Positions 45,814-55,461 of a DNA stretch of 64,000 bases are shown in pieces. The notes beneath the pieces are model-generated. The model did not search any database. It saw nothing but the letters and a program-made list of their open reading frames with translations, and was not told the DNA's origin. The stretch's first letter is position 1. Each line of letters opens with the position of its first letter. The DNA is from Tildeniella torsiva UHER 1998/13D. GTDB lineage: Bacteria; Cyanobacteriota; Cyanobacteriia; Phormidesmidales; Phormidesmidaceae. Location of the stretch: positions 248,001 through 312,000 of the forward strand of contig JAHHIH010000002.1 of the NCBI GenBank assembly GCA_019358835.1, read 5' to 3'. The translations under genes were made by a program, and so were the position numbers.

Positions 45814-46284
45814 ATGTCTCGCCGTACCGTTATTCAAAAGCGCCCAATTCCGCCAGACTCTGTTTACAACAGCCGTCTTATCACCATGATGAGCCGCCGC
45901 TTAATGACTAGCGGCAAAAAGTCTCTGGCCGACAAGATTATCTACAACTCTTTCACAATTATTAAAGAGCGCAGCGGTGGCGATCCCCTGGATGTCTTTG
46001 AACGGGCGGTGCGCAATGCTTCTCCTTTGGTTGAGGTAAAGGCCCGGCGAGTGGGTGGTGCAACCTACCAGGTGCCTATGGAAGTGCGCTCTGAACGCAG
46101 TGTTGCCCTAGCGCTTCGCTGGCTGACCCAGTTTGCGCGTCAGCGCCCCGGCAAGTCGATGGCCATCAAGCTGGCTAACGAGCTTATGGATGCCGCCAAT
46201 GAGACCGGTGGAGCCGTTCGTAAGCGTGAAGAAACTCACCGGATGGCAGAAGCGAACAAGGCCTTTGCCCACTACCGGTACTAA
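45814..46284 (+). CDS. rpsG: 30S ribosomal protein S7
   Basis: Primary 16S rRNA binder in the 30S head. Starts [20 protein letters not shown] and contains [20 protein letters not shown], both typical. 156 residues. It follows rpsL after 185 bases, a wider gap than usual, in which no gene is seen. Confidence 0.98.
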   Translation: MSRRTVIQKRPIPPDSVYNSRLITMMSRRLMTSGKKSLADKIIYNSFTIIKERSGGDPLDVFERAVRNASPLVEVKARRVGGATYQVPMEVRSERSVALALRWLTQFARQRPGKSMAIKLANELMDAANETGGAVRKREETHRMAEANKAFAHYRY

Positions 46285-46408
46285 CTTGAGACGGTGATTG
46301 TGGCTCTGGCGCTTCCGCTTGCTTGGCGATCGCTGTTTCTGCTTCCTAAAATAAAAATCTGTTTGGGTTTGCCGAAGCGGCTAGCCGTAGTGTAGTAAGG
46401 AGGGAGCT

Positions 46409-48484
46409 GTGGTACGAACAACGCCCCTAGAACGGGTCAGGAATATCGGTATTGCCGCGCATATTGATGCGGGCAAAACCACCACCACGGAGCGCATCCT
46501 GTTCTATTCAGGCATTGTGCATAAAATTGGTGAGGTGCATGAAGGCACCGCCGTTACTGACTGGATGGAGCAGGAGCGGGAGCGGGGGATCACGATTACA
46601 GCGGCGGCTATCACCACCAACTGGCGTGATAACCAAATCAATATTATTGACACCCCCGGCCACGTTGACTTCACCATTGAGGTCGAGCGGTCTATGCGCG
46701 TCTTAGACGGGGTGATAGCCGTATTTGACTCGGTGGGGGGGGTGCAGCCTCAGTCAGAAACGGTATGGCGCCAAGCCAATCGCTATAGCGTTCCCCGCAT
46801 TGCCTTTGTCAATAAGATGGATCGCACGGGGGCCGATTTCTTGAAAGTGTGCGGTCAGTTGCGCGATCGCCTGGGTGCAAATGCCGTACCTATTCAGATT
46901 CCCGTTGGAGCTGAGGGTGGCTTCCAGGGCGTTGTCGATCTAGTCGCTATGCGCGCCCGTATCTATCACGACGATCTAGGTCAGAACTTCGACGATACAG
47001 AGATACCGGCCGATGTTCGAGACGTGGCAGAGGAGTATCGAGCCAAGCTAGTTGAAGCGGTGGCTGAGACCGACGATGCCCTGATGGAAAAATATTTTGA
47101 AGGGCAGCCGCTATCCTCAGAGGAAATCGCAAATGCCCTCCGCCAAGGCACAATCCATGGCACTATTGTTCCGGTTCTGTGCGGCTCTGCTTTCAAAAAT
47201 AAGGGAGTACAGCTACTCCTAGACGCGGTTGTGGACTATCTACCCTCTCCGCTTGAAGTGCCACCCATTCAGGGGCATTTACCCAACGGTGAACTGGCTG
47301 AGCGCCTAGCGAATGACGATGCGCCTCTGGCCGCCTTGGCGTTTAAGATTATGGCCGATCCCTACGGACGACTCACCTTTGTGCGAGTCTACTCTGGGGT
47401 GCTTAAGAAGGGCAGCTACATTTACAACGCTACTAAAGACAAGAAAGAGCGGATTTCTCGACTGATCGTGCTGAAGGCCGACGACCGTATTGAAGTGGAT
47501 GAGCTGCGGGCGGGGGACTTGGGTGCCGCTATTGGCCTCAAAGACACCTTTACCGGCGACACCATTTGCGATCCCGCCGACCCCATCGTCCTGGAATCTC
47601 TCTTTGTGCCCGAGCCAGTGATTTCCGTAGCGGTAGAGCCTAAGACCAAACAGGATATGGACAAGCTGGCCAAGGCGCTACAATCCCTCTCCGAGGAAGA
47701 TCCCACCTTCCGGGTGAGCACTAATCCTGAGACTAACCAGACCGTGATCGCGGGCATGGGTGAGTTGCACCTCGATATTCTCGTCGATCGCATGCTGCGC
47801 GAGTTTAAGGTAGAAGCCAACATTGGCGCGCCCCAGGTGGCCTACCGAGAAACCATCCGCAAAGCCACCAAGGCCGAGGGCAAATTTATTCGCCAAAGCG
47901 GCGGCAAGGGCCAGTATGGCCATGTGGTAGTCGAGGTTGAGCCCGCTGAGGAAGGCAGCGGCTTTGAGTTTGTGTCCAAAATTGTCGGGGGCACGATTCC
48001 GAAGGAATATATTGCTCCCGCAGAACAGGGCATGAAAGAGGCCTGCGAATCTGGTATCCTAGCTGGGTACTCAGTAATTGATTTAAAGGTTACTCTGGTA
48101 GATGGGTCTTACCACGATGTAGACTCATCAGAGATGGCTTTTAAAATTGCCGGGTCAATGGCGATGAAGGAAGCCGTCTTAAAGGCGTCCCCCGTCCTTC
48201 TAGAGCCGATCATGAAGGTCGAGGTTGAAGTTCCAGAAGATTTTCTGGGCGACGTCATGGGAGACTTGAACTCCCGCCGGGGCCAGATCGAGGGTATGGG
48301 AACAGAAGTTGGCGTTGCAAAGGTTACAGCCCATGTTCCCCTAGCTGAGATGTTTGGTTATGCTACCGACATCCGCTCAAAAACGCAGGGTCGGGGCATT
48401 TTTTCGATGGAATTCAGCAACTACGGCGAGGTTCCTCGAAACGTGGCTGAGGCCATTATCTCTAAAAACACTGGGAACGCTTAG
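46409..48484 (+). CDS. fusA: Elongation factor G
   Basis: GTPase that moves tRNAs and mRNA through the ribosome. G1 [16 protein letters not shown]3 DTPGHVDF and G4 NKMD are intact. The domain IV-V part has [12 protein letters not shown] and [20 protein letters not shown]. 691 residues, normal length. GTG start, with a strong AAGGAGGGA site just upstream. Confidence 0.98.
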   Translation: MVRTTPLERVRNIGIAAHIDAGKTTTTERILFYSGIVHKIGEVHEGTAVTDWMEQERERGITITAAAITTNWRDNQINIIDTPGHVDFTIEVERSMRVLDGVIAVFDSVGGVQPQSETVWRQANRYSVPRIAFVNKMDRTGADFLKVCGQLRDRLGANAVPIQIPVGAEGGFQGVVDLVAMRARIYHDDLGQNFDDTEIPADVRDVAEEYRAKLVEAVAETDDALMEKYFEGQPLSSEEIANALRQGTIHGTIVPVLCGSAFKNKGVQLLLDAVVDYLPSPLEVPPIQGHLPNGELAERLANDDAPLAALAFKIMADPYGRLTFVRVYSGVLKKGSYIYNATKDKKERISRLIVLKADDRIEVDELRAGDLGAAIGLKDTFTGDTICDPADPIVLESLFVPEPVISVAVEPKTKQDMDKLAKALQSLSEEDPTFRVSTNPETNQTVIAGMGELHLDILVDRMLREFKVEANIGAPQVAYRETIRKATKAEGKFIRQSGGKGQYGHVVVEVEPAEEGSGFEFVSKIVGGTIPKEYIAPAEQGMKEACESGILAGYSVIDLKVTLVDGSYHDVDSSEMAFKIAGSMAMKEAVLKASPVLLEPIMKVEVEVPEDFLGDVMGDLNSRRGQIEGMGTEVGVAKVTAHVPLAEMFGYATDIRSKTQGRGIFSMEFSNYGEVPRNVAEAIISKNTGNA

Positions 48485-48507
48485 AAAGGAAAGGACAAGT
48501 AACGTAA

Positions 48508-49737
48508 ATGGCACGCGAAAAGTTTCAACGTAATAAACCCCACGTCAACATCGGCACTATCGGTCACGTTGACCATGGCAAAACCACTCTGACGGCCGCC
48601 ATTACCATGACCTTGGCGGCGGCTGGTGGCGCAAAGGCTCGTAAGTACGACGAGATCGATGCGGCACCCGAAGAAAAGGCTCGTGGTATCACCATCAACA
48701 CGGCCCACGTGGAGTACGAGACTGAGACTCGCCACTATGCCCACGTTGACTGCCCCGGACACGCCGACTACGTCAAGAACATGATCACTGGCGCGGCTCA
48801 AATGGATGGCGCCATTCTGGTTTGTTCTGCGGCGGATGGCCCTATGCCCCAAACCCGTGAGCACATTCTGCTGGCTAAGCAGGTGGGCGTGCCCAGCATT
48901 GTGGTGTTCTTGAACAAGCAAGATCAAGTTGATGATGAAGAACTGCTGGAACTGGTTGAGCTAGAGGTGCGTGAGCTACTCGACTCCTACGAGTTCCCCG
49001 GCGATGAGATTCCCATCACCTCTGGTTCTGCCCTGCTGGCTGTGGAAGCACTGACGGCTACCCCCAAAATCTCCCGCGGCGAGAACGAGTGGGTCGATAA
49101 GATCTTGGCGCTGATGGACAGCGTTGACGATTATATCCCCACCCCTGAGCGCGATATCGATAAGCCTTTCCTGATGGCTGTTGAGGACGTGTTCTCGATT
49201 ACAGGTCGGGGTACCGTAGCCACCGGTCGAATTGAGCGTGGCAAGGTCAAGGTTGGCGAAACCGTTGAGTTGGTCGGCATTCGCGACACCCGTAGCACCA
49301 CTGTTACTGGGGTTGAGATGTTCAAGAAGAGTCTTGAAGAAGGCATGGCCGGCGACAATGCTGGTTTGCTATTAAGGGGTCTTCAAAAAGAGGACATCGA
49401 GCGCGGCATGGTGCTGGCTAAGCCCGGCAGCATCACCCCTCACACGCAGTTCGAGTCTGAGGTCTACATCCTTAAGAAGGAAGAGGGTGGTCGTCACACT
49501 CCTTTCTTCCCTGGTTACAAGCCTCAGTTCTACGTTCGTACCACCGACGTGACCGGTAGCATCATCGCTTTCACCTCTGACGATGGCAGCGATGCTGAAA
49601 TGGTTATGCCCGGCGATCGCATCAAGATGACGGTTGAACTCATTAACCCCATCGCGATCGAGCAGGGAATGCGCTTCGCAATCCGTGAAGGTGGCCGCAC
49701 CGTGGGAGCCGGTGTGGTTTCTAAGATTCTGAAGTAG
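48508..49737 (+). CDS. tuf: Elongation factor Tu
   Basis: GTPase delivering aminoacyl-tRNA to the ribosome. G1 [15 protein letters not shown]3 [12 protein letters not shown] and G4 NKQD are present. 409 residues, with the short loop insertion typical of cyanobacteria. It follows fusA by 23 bases, with AGAAAGGAAAGG as binding site. A hairpin-terminator lies between tuf and rpsJ. Confidence 0.98.
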   Translation: MAREKFQRNKPHVNIGTIGHVDHGKTTLTAAITMTLAAAGGAKARKYDEIDAAPEEKARGITINTAHVEYETETRHYAHVDCPGHADYVKNMITGAAQMDGAILVCSAADGPMPQTREHILLAKQVGVPSIVVFLNKQDQVDDEELLELVELEVRELLDSYEFPGDEIPITSGSALLAVEALTATPKISRGENEWVDKILALMDSVDDYIPTPERDIDKPFLMAVEDVFSITGRGTVATGRIERGKVKVGETVELVGIRDTRSTTVTGVEMFKKSLEEGMAGDNAGLLLRGLQKEDIERGMVLAKPGSITPHTQFESEVYILKKEEGGRHTPFFPGYKPQFYVRTTDVTGSIIAFTSDDGSDAEMVMPGDRIKMTVELINPIAIEQGMRFAIREGGRTVGAGVVSKILK

Positions 49738-49754
49738 CCTAAGGCTGTCTTCTC

Positions 49755-49795
49755 AAAGACAGGAGTAAGCCTCCAGGGGTTTGCTCCTGTCTTTT
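49755..49795 (+). terminator. Terminator or attenuator between tuf and rpsJ
   Basis: AAAGACAGGAG (49755-49765) pairs exactly with 49784-49794 and the stem extends inward by about five more pairs with two G-U; a short T-run is built into the 3' arm end. Because rpsJ follows on the same strand 50 bases later, this may reduce rather than abolish transcription into rpsJ, or rpsJ may have its own promoter. Confidence 0.75.
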
Positions 49796-49846
49796 GTCTC
49801 TAGAATTTTCGCCCTTGTACCTTGACAATTCATTCTTGTAAGACCT

Positions 49847-50164
49847 ATGGCTACTATTCAGCAACAAAAGATTCGCATTCGCCTCAAAGCCTTTGATCGA
49901 AGACTGCTCGACACCTCCTGCGAGAAAATTGTAGATACTGCCAACCGCACCAACGCCACAGCGATTGGCCCGATCCCTTTGCCGACTAAGCGCCGCATCT
50001 ATTGCGTGCTCCGTTCACCCCACGTGGACAAAGACTCTCGGGAGCATTTCGAGAGCCGTACCCACCGCCGAATTATCGATATTTACCAGCCTTCGTCTAA
50101 GACTATTGATGCTCTAATGAAGCTGGACCTGCCCGCTGGGGTCGATATCGAAGTTAAGCTCTAG
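49847..50164 (+). CDS. rpsJ: 30S ribosomal protein S10
   Basis: Ribosomal protein and Nus transcription antitermination factor. Motifs [15 protein letters not shown] and [20 protein letters not shown] are characteristic. 105 residues. It is the last gene of the cyanobacterial str operon, where rpsJ sits after tuf rather than heading the S10 operon. A weaker hairpin follows at 50177-50209. Confidence 0.98.
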   Translation: MATIQQQKIRIRLKAFDRRLLDTSCEKIVDTANRTNATAIGPIPLPTKRRIYCVLRSPHVDKDSREHFESRTHRRIIDIYQPSSKTIDALMKLDLPAGVDIEVKL

Positions 50165-50176
50165 ATTCTGTCTATT

Positions 50177-50215
50177 GAACCCGCTGGATATTTGATATTC
50201 GGTGGGTTCTTTGTT
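50177..50215 (+). terminator. Probable terminator after rpsJ
   Basis: GAACCCGC (from 50177) pairs with GTGGGTTC ending at 50209 with one G-U, then TTTGTTTT. Position 12 bases after the rpsJ stop is right for the end of the str operon. Confidence 0.65.
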
Positions 50216-50357
50216 TTGGCTAGACTCAGTTAGAAGGGGACTATCGCCCTGATCCACGGCATTTCGCGGGGGAGTTGGGTTAGAATAACCTTATGTAAAC
50301 AAGTGTTACAGCCTGCCGTGCCAGGGTACGGTGCGCTTGAATCCGCAAGAGGCGATA

Positions 50358-50999
50358 ATGGCATTCTCCGAGTCCATATCTGTGCGAGAACTACCGCTTT
50401 TTCCGCTGCCTGAACTGGTTTTATTTCCGGGGAGACACCTGCCGCTTCACGTGTTTGAGCCCCGCTACCGAATCATGATGAACACCATTCTTCAGAGCGA
50501 TCGCCGCTTTGGTGTGCTCATGCTAGACCCCGCTACCGGGCAGCCGGCCAATGTAGGATGCTGTGCTGAGATTCTTCACTACCAACGGCTGCCCGACGAT
50601 CGCCTCAAAATTCTCACCCTCGGTCAGCAGCGGTTTCGACTGCTGAGCTACGTGCGCGAAAAGCCCTACCGGGTCGGACTAGTAGAATGGATTGAAGATA
50701 AGCCCACCAGCCAGGATCTGAGTCCGCTGGCCTCCGATGTGGATCGTCTGCTGCGGGACGTGGTGCATCTGTCGGCCAAGCTGACCAATCAGGACATTGA
50801 TCTGCCCGACAATATTCCCGATATTCCTATCGAGCTGTCGTACTGGGTGGCCAGCAACCTGCATGGGGTTGCTCTAGAACAGCAGGCGCTGCTCGAGATG
50901 GATGACACCAGCGTGCGCCTAGAGCGCGAGGCCGAGATCTTAACGTCTACCCGAAACCATTTGGCGGCCCGCACGGCTCTTAAGGAAGTACTTGAGTAG
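50358..50999 (+). CDS. LON N-terminal domain protein
   Basis: Stand-alone substrate-binding domain like that of Lon protease, without ATPase or peptidase parts. The N-terminal motif VRELPLFPLPELVLFPGRHL and HVFEPRYRIMM are diagnostic. A second conserved stretch is GCCAEILHYQRLPDDRLKIL. About 213 residues from ATG 50358; the frame is open from 50331 to give nine extra residues that the family lacks. Role unknown, possibly an adaptor. Its last 20 bases overlap the 3' end of pheA on the other strand. Confidence 0.88.
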   Translation: MAFSESISVRELPLFPLPELVLFPGRHLPLHVFEPRYRIMMNTILQSDRRFGVLMLDPATGQPANVGCCAEILHYQRLPDDRLKILTLGQQRFRLLSYVREKPYRVGLVEWIEDKPTSQDLSPLASDVDRLLRDVVHLSAKLTNQDIDLPDNIPDIPIELSYWVASNLHGVALEQQALLEMDDTSVRLEREAEILTSTRNHLAARTALKEVLE

Positions 51000-51885
51000 A
51001 CTGGGTTTTGGCCTTGGCGGCGGCTAGGCTAGGGTCTGCGGTGATCAGGTCATAGGTGCCAAAATTCACTAGGGATTCGGTACAGCCTAGAAGTTCGTCA
51101 AGGGCTTGCTGCCCTATGGGGCTATAGGCGTTGGTTTCGAGATCGACGAAGAATAGGTACTCTCCCAGCGATCGCTTGGTGGGGCGAGACTCGATACGGC
51201 TGAGGTTAATGCCAAAGCGGGCCAGAACCTCCAGGGGTTTGAGCAAAGCGCCAGGGCCGTTGACTGGCAGACTAAAGGCTAGGGAAGTGTACTGCCCATC
51301 TAGGGGGGGGGACTGGGAATCGCTGTCCTTAAGCACCCAAAACTTGGTGCAGTTATCTGACTGGTCGTTGACGTTGTGGGCCAAAATCGGCAGATTGTAG
51401 AGCTTGGCTGCCCATTCTGAGGAAATGGCGGCCACCGTGCTGTTGTCGGCCAGGTGTTCGAGGGCTTCTGTGGTAGAACGGGTGGCAATCAGCTGGGCGT
51501 GGGGCAGGTTGTGCTCTAGCCACCGCTGACACTGGGAGAGAGCCTGGGGATGGGAGTAAACCGCCTTTATGGTGCTCAAATGAGTCGCTTGGGACAGTAA
51601 GCCATGGCGAATGGGCATGACCACCGCGTGGTGAATTTTGAGCTGCTGGAGCTGCCACAGCGTATCTAGGGTGGTGGTGACTCCCCCCTCGGTAGAGTTT
51701 TCTACCGGCACAATAGTTAAGGTTGTGACAGCCTCAGCGGTGGCTTGCATCGCTCTGGGAATGCTGGGGAAGGCTAACAGGTTAACCGGCGGGCTGCTGC
51801 GCTGCTCTAGGTCAAGACTGTAGGCCAGGGCAGCGAGCTGGGTATAGGTGCCCTCAGGCCCCAGGTAGGCAATGGTGACGGTCAT
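50980..51885 (-). CDS. pheA: Prephenate dehydratase
   Basis: Converts prephenate to phenylpyruvate in phenylalanine synthesis. The N-terminus TIAYLGPEGTYTQLAA, the middle PVENSTEGGVTTTLD and the active-site region NCTKFWVL define the catalytic domain. The C-terminal ACT domain PGALLKPLEVLARFGINLSRIESRP provides Phe feedback regulation. 301 residues, without a chorismate mutase domain, as usual in cyanobacteria. The 3' end overlaps the convergent LON-domain gene by 20 bases. Confidence 0.94.
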   Translation of the reverse strand: MTVTIAYLGPEGTYTQLAALAYSLDLEQRSSPPVNLLAFPSIPRAMQATAEAVTTLTIVPVENSTEGGVTTTLDTLWQLQQLKIHHAVVMPIRHGLLSQATHLSTIKAVYSHPQALSQCQRWLEHNLPHAQLIATRSTTEALEHLADNSTVAAISSEWAAKLYNLPILAHNVNDQSDNCTKFWVLKDSDSQSPPLDGQYTSLAFSLPVNGPGALLKPLEVLARFGINLSRIESRPTKRSLGEYLFFVDLETNAYSPIGQQALDELLGCTESLVNFGTYDLITADPSLAAAKAKTQSTQVLP

Positions 51886-52085
51886 GGAGAGGTGCGGTGG
51901 TGGGCTTTTTCCATAGTAAGCCGAGGGTGGGGCGATCGCGCCCTCGGTCTAGGGATCTCTAGCCGTTTCAGATTAATCGCCTCTTAACCGAAATGCGGCA
52001 TACTCTGGGCGAACAAAGTTGACATTGCCCAGTAATATGTAATGGGCTTTAGGCGGGGCCTGACGTTTGGTGGGGAGTGGCGGTC

Positions 52086-53999
52086 ATGGTCAAGGGCGAA
52101 AAGAAGATATCTGGCACTAAGCCATCTAAAGCACGAACGCTGGTTACGCTGGGGTCGGGAGCTTTTTTGCTGGGGGCCGCCGTTCCCCTGGCTGGGGCTT
52201 TGAGCACCGGCCTGATCAGCCTAGGCGGCGTGGGGCTTGCTGCCCCTGCGGCCCTCGACCAGCCCCAGGCCCTCAATGCAGGGCTACTGGCCCTGGTTGA
52301 TGCCCCCGGAGTGGATGCGTTTCCTACGGTGGTCAGCAGCGAAAGGCTGTGCCGCCGCCCTATGGATCTGAATCAGGCTGGGGCTAGCAACGCCCCGGCG
52401 GGCGGCAACCTCTTTCGCGGTTCTAGCCTAGCCAGTGCTGCTGTGACCCAGGCGGCTGGGGCGATCGCCCAGCTAGGGGCCGAACCCTGGCCCAATATTC
52501 ACCCCCTAGCCGCCGAAGCTCGGGTGCCGGTGCTGATGTATCACGACGTCTTGGAGCCGCCGGAGGTCTTTTTTGACCTCACCCCCGCCGATTTTGAGGC
52601 TCACCTAAAGACCATGCTGGACAGCGGGCTGACGCCGATCAGCCCTGACCAGTTAGTACAGCACTTGCGTACCGGTGTGGCGCTGCCTGAAAAACCAGTG
52701 CTAATCACCTTTGACGACGGCTACCTGGGGCATTATGAGCACGTTTACCCGCTGCTGCAAAAGTATCAGGTACCGGCTACCTTCTTTGTCTTTCCCGGCA
52801 AGGTAGATGGCACCGTCGCTGGGCGCTCAACCCTCACGTGGGATCAGCTCAAAACCATGGCGGCTGACCCGCTGATAACCATTGCGTCCCACAGTGTCAC
52901 CCATCCCCCCGACCTGCGATCGCTCAGCGATGAAGATCTGGCCTACGAAGTGGTTGAGTCGAAGCGCCAGCTCGAAGCTCAATTGGGTATTCCCATTCGG
53001 TATTTTGGCTATCCCACTGGGCACTACGACGAGCGAGTTGCCCAGGCGGTAGCCGATGCCGGTTACCTGGCGGGGTTTACCATGCGTGAGAATGACGAAA
53101 AATTTGCCGGTGCGTCAGAGTCCCTGCTGGCCATCGAACGCTTTGGTCAGTCTAATCTTCAGGCGCTGCTGGATGTGGCCTGGGGAGGGGCTACGGCTGA
53201 AACTGAGGTGATGCCCGCTGCGATCGCTGATTCAGCCTTTAATTTTGCCACTCCTGTGGCTGTGCAAAAGATAGACAAAGAGGATCAGTCGTTTTCGCTA
53301 ATTAGCGGTGGACATCCGGTTACTATCCATGCCAATAGCCGCTACCAGCTGCCAGAGATTCTAGTCGGCAGCAACGTTGCCGGGGCCGTTGATGGGGGCT
53401 TTTTCTCCCTTAAATACCTAGACTCCAACGTGATGATTGGTCCAGTTTTGAGCCAAAGCACGCGGCAGTTTGTGCCGGGCTATCCAGGCGAAACGCCTAA
53501 GCTCAATGGCCGCCCTCTGGTGCTGATTGCCCCCAACGAAGTTAAATTTGTACCCTTTGACGCCGCTCGCCACAACACGCTAGCTGGTTTGGCCCAAGAG
53601 CTCCCTGGGGTAACCGATGCCTTTGTGGCGGCTGGCTGGCTGGTCAAAGACGGTCTACCCCAGCCTGCCAATACCTTTGGCACTCTATTTGACTACGATG
53701 CCAGTCGCCATCGAGCCTTTTGGGGTATTAATACTGCTGGGCAACCGGTGGTTGGGGTGACCCACACCATGGTGGACTCGGTGCAACTGGGCGAACTGCT
53801 TCACCAGGCCGGTTTACGCGACGCTGTCATGCTTGACTCTGGAGCCAGCACTTCGCTGGCCTATCAGGGCGATTCCCTAGTGGGCTATATTCCGCGCCCG
53901 GTGCCCCACCTGCTAGGACTGGTGCCCCCTGAGGCCAATGATGGTAGCCCCTGTCCTTTGGTAATCAACCAAGAGAACCCAACCACTACCAAGCGATAA
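52086..53999 (+). CDS. NodB polysaccharide deacetylase fused to phosphodiester glycosidase domain
   Basis: Two-domain exported protein of about 637 residues. After a basic start, a hydrophobic segment (TLVTLGSGAFLLGAAVPLAGA) acts as signal peptide or anchor. The NodB domain spans VPVLMYHDV (about 153-161), with motif 1 TFDDGYLGHYE, motif 2 SHSVTHP and motif 3 YFGYPTGHYDE; these hold the metal-binding Asp and two His. The C-terminal half has phosphodiester glycosidase motifs AVDGGFFSL, VVGVTHTMVDSVQLGELL and VMLDSGASTSLAY, in which DSG replaces the usual DGG. ATG at 52086 has GGGGAG ten bases upstream; the GTG at 52077 is too close to it. The combination suggests remodelling of envelope glycan. 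Divergent from pheA. Confidence 0.88.
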   Translation: MVKGEKKISGTKPSKARTLVTLGSGAFLLGAAVPLAGALSTGLISLGGVGLAAPAALDQPQALNAGLLALVDAPGVDAFPTVVSSERLCRRPMDLNQAGASNAPAGGNLFRGSSLASAAVTQAAGAIAQLGAEPWPNIHPLAAEARVPVLMYHDVLEPPEVFFDLTPADFEAHLKTMLDSGLTPISPDQLVQHLRTGVALPEKPVLITFDDGYLGHYEHVYPLLQKYQVPATFFVFPGKVDGTVAGRSTLTWDQLKTMAADPLITIASHSVTHPPDLRSLSDEDLAYEVVESKRQLEAQLGIPIRYFGYPTGHYDERVAQAVADAGYLAGFTMRENDEKFAGASESLLAIERFGQSNLQALLDVAWGGATAETEVMPAAIADSAFNFATPVAVQKIDKEDQSFSLISGGHPVTIHANSRYQLPEILVGSNVAGAVDGGFFSLKYLDSNVMIGPVLSQSTRQFVPGYPGETPKLNGRPLVLIAPNEVKFVPFDAARHNTLAGLAQELPGVTDAFVAAGWLVKDGLPQPANTFGTLFDYDASRHRAFWGINTAGQPVVGVTHTMVDSVQLGELLHQAGLRDAVMLDSGASTSLAYQGDSLVGYIPRPVPHLLGLVPPEANDGSPCPLVINQENPTTTKR

Positions 54000-54300
54000 A
54001 GCGCTTTGGGATAGGGGACTTGGATCGTGTCCAAAGCCCCTATCCCAAAAGCGAAGCAAAAGTCAGCTTTGCCGATGAATGTCAGTTGAGGTTGAAGTAT
54101 CCGATCTTAGGTTGACTGGTGCGGACATCAATGGCCTAGCTGGAAGACCTAAGCGGCAATTCAGATCCCTTACCTGCCCGGCACTCCCCTCAGCTCACGA
54201 TAGTCAGAAGGCATAATGTTGCGCTGAGACTGACCTGATTTGATGGTTCAAATGTGCCGATGCAAAACCAAACCCTGAGCAGACTGTAGTGACCCTCAGC
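54000..54300. other. Intergenic region after the NodB fusion gene
   Basis: 300 bases between convergent genes. A long hairpin at 54005-54049 (TTTGGGATAGGGG/CCCCTATCCCAAA with inner TTGGA/TCCAA) follows the stop codon and probably marks the transcript end. Nothing else is supported. Confidence 0.5.
54005..54049 (+). terminator. Long hairpin after the NodB fusion gene
   Basis: A 13-bp perfect stem (54005-54017 with 54037-54049) plus an inner 5-bp stem starts five bases beyond the stop codon. There is no T-run downstream on the plus strand, so it may be an mRNA 3' stabilising structure rather than a classic terminator. Confidence 0.6.
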
Positions 54301-55038
54301 TTAGTTGCCGAAGCCAGCGTACCAAAAGTAGGTGGCCATCGGAATGACGGTGGCCAGCACCAGTAAAACAACGAGAATGACGGTGCTGTTGCCGCGATTT
54401 TCGGCGGTCTCTTCGGCGGAGGCGAAGGTACTTTCGCTGTCGAAGGAGTCGTCAAAGTTGGGCGGGCCGGGGTCTTCTTTGCCGCCTAGCACGGCCCCTA
54501 GGCGATCGCTGGCAGCCAAAAACGACTGGTTGTACTTGTCGCCCTCCAGTAGGGGAAACAGTACGGTCTCTTGGGCGACGCTATTGGCAATGTCGTCGGT
54601 GAGCAAGGCTGCAGAGCGATCGCCAACGCGAATGCCCACGGTTTTAGTGACTTCATCTAGGACGAGTAGAGTTTGGTTAACCTGCTCGTCTGGGGTGGTA
54701 TACCAGCGCTCAAACAGCTTGTCGGTAAAGGTTTGGATGGTATCGCCGTAGTCAAAGTGGTGGATGGTTACGAGGCGCACCTCGTTGCCGGTAGCGGCAG
54801 CTAGCTCGCTGAAACGGCTAGAAATTTTGTTTTCGTTGATGCGGCTGATGATATTGGCTTCATCGACGACCCAGGTAGATTCACCTGCCGCTACAGTCGG
54901 AATTTGAAATACAGCTACGGCCTCGGCTGGGGCGGCTAACCCCAGCACTAGAAACAGGGGCAAAACTAGGCCCACGAGAGCGCTCCAGCAAACCTGAATC
55001 GAGGGGGTATGCATTCGTTGGGCGGGGTAACTATTCAT
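54301..55038 (-). CDS. psb32: Psb32-like TPM domain protein
   Basis: Homologue of Psb32/TLP18.3, which supports repair of photosystem II after light damage. A signal peptide (LVGLVLPLFLVLGLAAPAEAVA) is followed by the TPM domain: STWVVDEANIISRINENKI, LAAATGNEVRLVTIHHFDYG and FERWYTTPDEQVNQTLLVLD. A flexible acidic linker leads to a C-terminal membrane helix (STVILVVLLVLATVIPMATYFWY), as in Psb32, so the domain faces the lumen. 245 residues, ATG at 55038. Single-gene unit. Confidence 0.88.
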   Translation of the reverse strand: MNSYPAQRMHTPSIQVCWSALVGLVLPLFLVLGLAAPAEAVAVFQIPTVAAGESTWVVDEANIISRINENKISSRFSELAAATGNEVRLVTIHHFDYGDTIQTFTDKLFERWYTTPDEQVNQTLLVLDEVTKTVGIRVGDRSAALLTDDIANSVAQETVLFPLLEGDKYNQSFLAASDRLGAVLGGKEDPGPPNFDDSFDSESTFASAEETAENRGNSTVILVVLLVLATVIPMATYFWYAGFGN

Positions 55039-55188
55039 GGGCCTAAGCTACAACAACGACTGGGCCGAGGGAAACGGATCGGATGCTGCCCTGGCTCTAT
55101 TAATCAATATACGGGGCGGAGAGCCCTGAGGGAACTAGGCCGTTTTGTTTGCCTTTGCAGCCTAGCCAGACTAGATAGGCTACTGACC

Positions 55189-55461
55189 TCAGGCTGAGGG
55201 TAAATTGCGTAGTCGAATCAGCTGGCGCCGCATGAGGGGGGAAGCCTCAACTTCGGCGACCTCGGCAATCTCTACCTGAGCGTCTAGCTGCTCAACAAAC
55301 TCATCGCTACCGTAGGAAAAGGCATCGATCAGTTGTTCAAGCAGGTGCTCACGATCGGCCATGACGTGGTTTTCTTCTAAAATACGAAACTTGAGAGTGA
55401 TGGCGCACTCATAGACGCCAACCTGAGGCTCAACCGACGGACGGGGTGCAGACGTAGCCAT
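55189..55461 (-). CDS. Small conserved cyanobacterial protein, Npun_R1517-like
   Basis: About 90 residues. The pattern VGVYECAITLKFRILEENHV, DREHLLEQLIDAFSYGSDEFVEQL and SPLMRRQLIRLRN resembles the small cyanobacterial family annotated as Npun_R1517, a protein linked to heterocyst differentiation in Nostoc. That match is from memory and not tested. The present organism shows no heterocyst genes in this window, so the family may have a wider role. ATG at 55461 is preferred over the TTG at 55467. Confidence 0.6.
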   Translation of the reverse strand: MATSAPRPSVEPQVGVYECAITLKFRILEENHVMADREHLLEQLIDAFSYGSDEFVEQLDAQVEIAEVAEVEASPLMRRQLIRLRNLPSA

